Source: Mycolicibacterium poriferae (GTDB lineage Bacteria > Actinomycetota > Actinomycetes > Mycobacteriales > Mycobacteriaceae). From it: a stretch of DNA of 64,000 bases. Below the pieces are notes generated by a model that ran no database searches, had not been told where the DNA came from, and saw nothing but the letters and a program-made list of their open reading frames with translations. Below, piece after piece: positions 62,303-64,000 of the stretch. Location of the stretch: contig NZ_AP022570.1 of the NCBI RefSeq assembly GCF_010728325.1, positions 930,001-994,000 on the forward strand, read 5' to 3'. How positions within the stretch are numbered: position 1 is the stretch's first letter; every line of letters starts with the position of its first letter. Made by a program: the position numbers and the translations under genes.

Positions 62303-62998
62303 TCAGCTTGCGCCGGTCAGGCCTTCCACGTCGATCACCTCGCCGCGGTTGATGCTCACCCAGTCCCGGCCGTCGAGATACGGGCGCAGGGACTGCCCGA
62401 TCAGTTCGGCGTCGACGGCGGTCTTGGGGCGCTGCAGCTCGTAGACGTGGGGCAGCGCGGCCATGCCCGTCACCACGTCCCACAGCCGCAGCGCGTCGGC
62501 CCCGCTCGGCGGATCCACCAGCACCGGCCCGAACAGACACTGCCCGTCGAGGAACAGCGTCGGCACTCCGTACCCCCCGGCGTCGAGCACCCGCTGATGA
62601 TCGGCGCGCACGTCGTCATGCGTGGACGGATCCTCGAGCGCCTGATTGAGCAGCCCGGCGTCGACGCCGATGTCGGTCAGCAGCCGCCGCGCCACCTCGG
62701 GATCGTGGGGCTTGCCGCCCAGCGTGTGCAGTTCACGGCCGATCACGGCGTACCACCGATCCAGCAGGGCCGGATCGCGGCGTCGCAGCAGCGCCCCGAC
62801 GCGCATCAGCGACCAGCCGTAAGACCACTCCCGCTCCCACGGGTGCTTCTTGCCCTCGACCCGGTTGACCTCTTCGAGGGAGAAGAATCGCCAGGTCACC
62901 TCGAGGCCTGTCTGGTTGCGGACATCGCGGATCCACAGTGAGGTCTGATACGCGAACGGGCACATGGGGTCGAAGTGGAAATCGACGCTGGTGGTCAT
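62303..62998 (-). CDS. DsbA-fold protein related to mycothiol-dependent nitroreductase Rv2466c
   Basis: A 231-residue thioredoxin-fold (DsbA family) protein. '[22 protein letters not shown]', '[23 protein letters not shown]' and '[19 protein letters not shown]' parallel Rv2466c, the mycothiol-dependent nitroreductase. The active-site motif CPWC of Rv2466c is CPFA here, so only the first Cys remains. It may act as a monothiol mycothiol-linked reductase or have lost redox cycling. ATG 62998. Divergent from dcd across 36 bp. Confidence 0.82.
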   Translation of the reverse strand: MTTSVDFHFDPMCPFAYQTSLWIRDVRNQTGLEVTWRFFSLEEVNRVEGKKHPWEREWSYGWSLMRVGALLRRRDPALLDRWYAVIGRELHTLGGKPHDPEVARRLLTDIGVDAGLLNQALEDPSTHDDVRADHQRVLDAGGYGVPTLFLDGQCLFGPVLVDPPSGADALRLWDVVTGMAALPHVYELQRPKTAVDAELIGQSLRPYLDGRDWVSINRGEVIDVEGLTGAS

Positions 62999-63034
62999 GG
63001 TTCGAGCATCCCACTCGGCGGCTACGCTCGTGCC

Positions 63035-63607
63035 GTGCTGCTCTCAGACCGCGACATCCGGGCCGAGATCGACGCCGGCAGGCTCGGCATCGACCCGTTC
63101 GACGACAGCCTGATCCAGCCGTCCAGCGTCGACGTCCGGCTGGACAACCTGTTCCGGGTCTTCAACAACACCCGCTACACCCACATCGACCCGGCGCAGC
63201 GCCAAGACGACCTGACCTCGCTGGTGGAGCCCAAGGAGGGCGAGCCGTTCGTGCTGCATCCGGGCGAGTTCGTGCTCGGTGCGACGCTGGAGCGGTGCAC
63301 GCTGCCCGACGACCTGGCCGGCCGCCTGGAGGGCAAGTCGTCGCTGGGACGGCTGGGTCTGCTCACCCACTCCACCGCCGGGTTCATCGACCCCGGCTTC
63401 TCCGGGCACATCACCCTCGAACTGTCCAACGTCGCCAACCTGCCCATCACGCTGTGGCCGGGCATGAAGATCGGTCAGCTGTGTCTGTTGCGGCTGACCA
63501 GCCCCGCCGAGCACCCGTACGGCAGCGACCGGGTGGGCTCGAAATATCAGGGCCAGCGCGGCCCGACCCCGTCGCGGTCGTATCAGAACTTCATCAAGAC
63601 CAGCTGA
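63035..63607 (+). CDS. dcd: dCTP deaminase
   Basis: A 190-residue protein that deaminates dCTP to dUTP (in mycobacteria the enzyme is reported to be bifunctional and also to produce dUMP). Seen: '[19 protein letters not shown]', '[36 protein letters not shown]' (the core dCTP deaminase/dUTPase motif with catalytic Glu) and C-terminal '[18 protein letters not shown]'. GTG 63035 gives exactly the usual 190 residues. Confidence 0.95.
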   Translation: MLLSDRDIRAEIDAGRLGIDPFDDSLIQPSSVDVRLDNLFRVFNNTRYTHIDPAQRQDDLTSLVEPKEGEPFVLHPGEFVLGATLERCTLPDDLAGRLEGKSSLGRLGLLTHSTAGFIDPGFSGHITLELSNVANLPITLWPGMKIGQLCLLRLTSPAEHPYGSDRVGSKYQGQRGPTPSRSYQNFIKTS

Positions 63608-63618
63608 CGAACACGTCA

Positions 63619-63635
63619 CAGCCGGGACTCGGCTG
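63619..63635. terminator. Short hairpin after dcd
   Basis: CAGCCG (63619-63624) pairs with CGGCTG (63630-63635), with a 5-base loop, 12 bp after the dcd stop. Weak, no T-run. The remaining gap to 63811 shows no gene and presumably holds the promoter for the next one. Confidence 0.35.
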
Positions 63636-63811
63636 CCGCTTGTAGAGTCGGTGCCACCGGCGTACCGAACCATATTTGCGTCGCCGTCAGCTAACACGCC
63701 GACGGTGTAACGCAGCGGCTGGTCACGGCGATGAAGTACTAGTTGCGGGCTCGCCGTGTGCGGCGCGGCCGGAACTTCCAGGCACAGGCAGCAAACAATA
63801 TTGGAGGGCCG

Positions 63812-64000
63812 GTGGACATCGTATTAGGTGTGTCGATGACACCTACGACGGTCCGCATGGTGCTGGTCGAGGGCGAGAACGCCGACGGGGTCACCGTCGA
63901 CCACGACGTCTTCGACGTGGCATCGGCAGACGACTCGGCAAACGCCGCCGAGCAGGTGGTCTCGGCGGTGCTGGGCACCAGGGAGAGTGCGGAGACCGGC
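63812..64000 (+). CDS. DUF7159-type (Hsp70-like N-terminal) protein, cut by right edge
   Basis: The first 63 residues of an open frame from GTG 63812 (GGAGGG about 4 bases ahead): 'MDIVLGVSMTPTTVRMVLVEGENADGVTVDHDVFDV...'. The opening strand with Gly-Val-Ser-Met-Thr and 'TVRMVLVEG' resembles the phosphate-1 strand of the Hsp70/actin fold, a pattern of mycobacterial membrane proteins with Pro-rich tails. The rest lies outside the window. Confidence 0.72.
   Translation, partial: MDIVLGVSMTPTTVRMVLVEGENADGVTVDHDVFDVASADDSANAAEQVVSAVLGTRESAETG

Noticed and set aside
1..64000. Insertion sequences, integrases, prophage genes or attachment sites
   Set aside because: No transposase, integrase or phage protein was recognised, and the tRNA-Gly gene has no integrase or duplicated 3' end beside it. 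Gene content looks like stable mycobacterial backbone.

Overview
The window is high-GC, densely coded actinobacterial DNA from a mycobacterium, most likely a rapid grower (Mycolicibacterium type). The main support is a complete ESX-3 type VII secretion locus, together with an extended gene order matching my memory of Mycobacterium tuberculosis Rv0269c-Rv0294 and parts of Rv0307c-Rv0321. Symbols and Rv equivalences rest on recalled sequence and order; no database was searched. Many genes start with GTG or TTG, and genes within operons often overlap by 4 bases (ATGA or GTGA).

Layout. 1-6.4 kb: a GAF-PAS sensor cut by the left edge, a TetR regulator, an AzgA-type purine permease, a small secreted Cys-rich protein, a translationally coupled pair of acyl-CoA dehydrogenases (the second with an in-frame 33-bp tandem repeat at its N-terminus), and a STAS protein. 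6.5-17.5 kb: a LigD-type polymerase-domain protein, fadD2, a small membrane protein, the fused fadE6, a TetR/hydrolase/dehydrogenase operon facing a VOC-fold gene across a clear operator-like palindrome, a second TetR and a DUF2236 protein. 17.5-32.1 kb: the ESX-3 operon eccA3-eccB3-eccC3-PE5-PPE4-esxG-esxH-espG3-eccD3-mycP3-eccE3, preceded by a 17/19 match to the IdeR iron box. ESX-3 secretes the EsxG-EsxH pair and serves iron and zinc homeostasis.

32-46 kb: a hydrolase (Rv0293c type), tam, an NmrA-like reductase divergent from an AraC regulator, a Rv0307c-like protein, two convergent PAP2 phosphatases (one fused to a diacylglycerol-kinase-like domain), an L,D-transpeptidase-like exported protein, a SnoaL-like protein, an Hsp70-like membrane protein with a 29-Thr tract, an FAD monooxygenase, an unknown protein, a tandem universal stress protein behind a DosR-like box, and a short-chain dehydrogenase. 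46-50 kb: a four-gene ProXVWZ-type osmoprotectant importer closed by a perfect hairpin. 50-54 kb: a ferritin-like protein, and a heme-oxygenase-fold enzyme convergent with a CDGSH/methyltransferase pair. 53-58.6 kb: two divergent secreted proteins with acidic linkers (an alpha/beta-hydrolase fused to a lipocalin, and a metallopeptidase-like protein) and a GH16 glucanase. 58.7-62 kb: a flavin oxidoreductase/flavin reductase pair convergent with a GAF-LuxR regulator. 62-64 kb: tRNA-Gly(CCC), a Rv2466c-like DsbA-fold protein, dcd, and the start of a DUF7159-type protein at the right edge.

Most notable: MycP3 of this ESX-3 locus lacks the catalytic serine (Gly346) and the oxyanion-hole asparagine (Asp242) while keeping the rest of the mycosin fold, so it reads as a natural pseudoprotease. 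Also notable are the Shine-Dalgarno-bearing coding repeat at 4481-4627, the hydrolase-lipocalin fusion, the unassigned flavin module with its GAF-LuxR neighbour, and two intergenic palindrome/repeat clusters.
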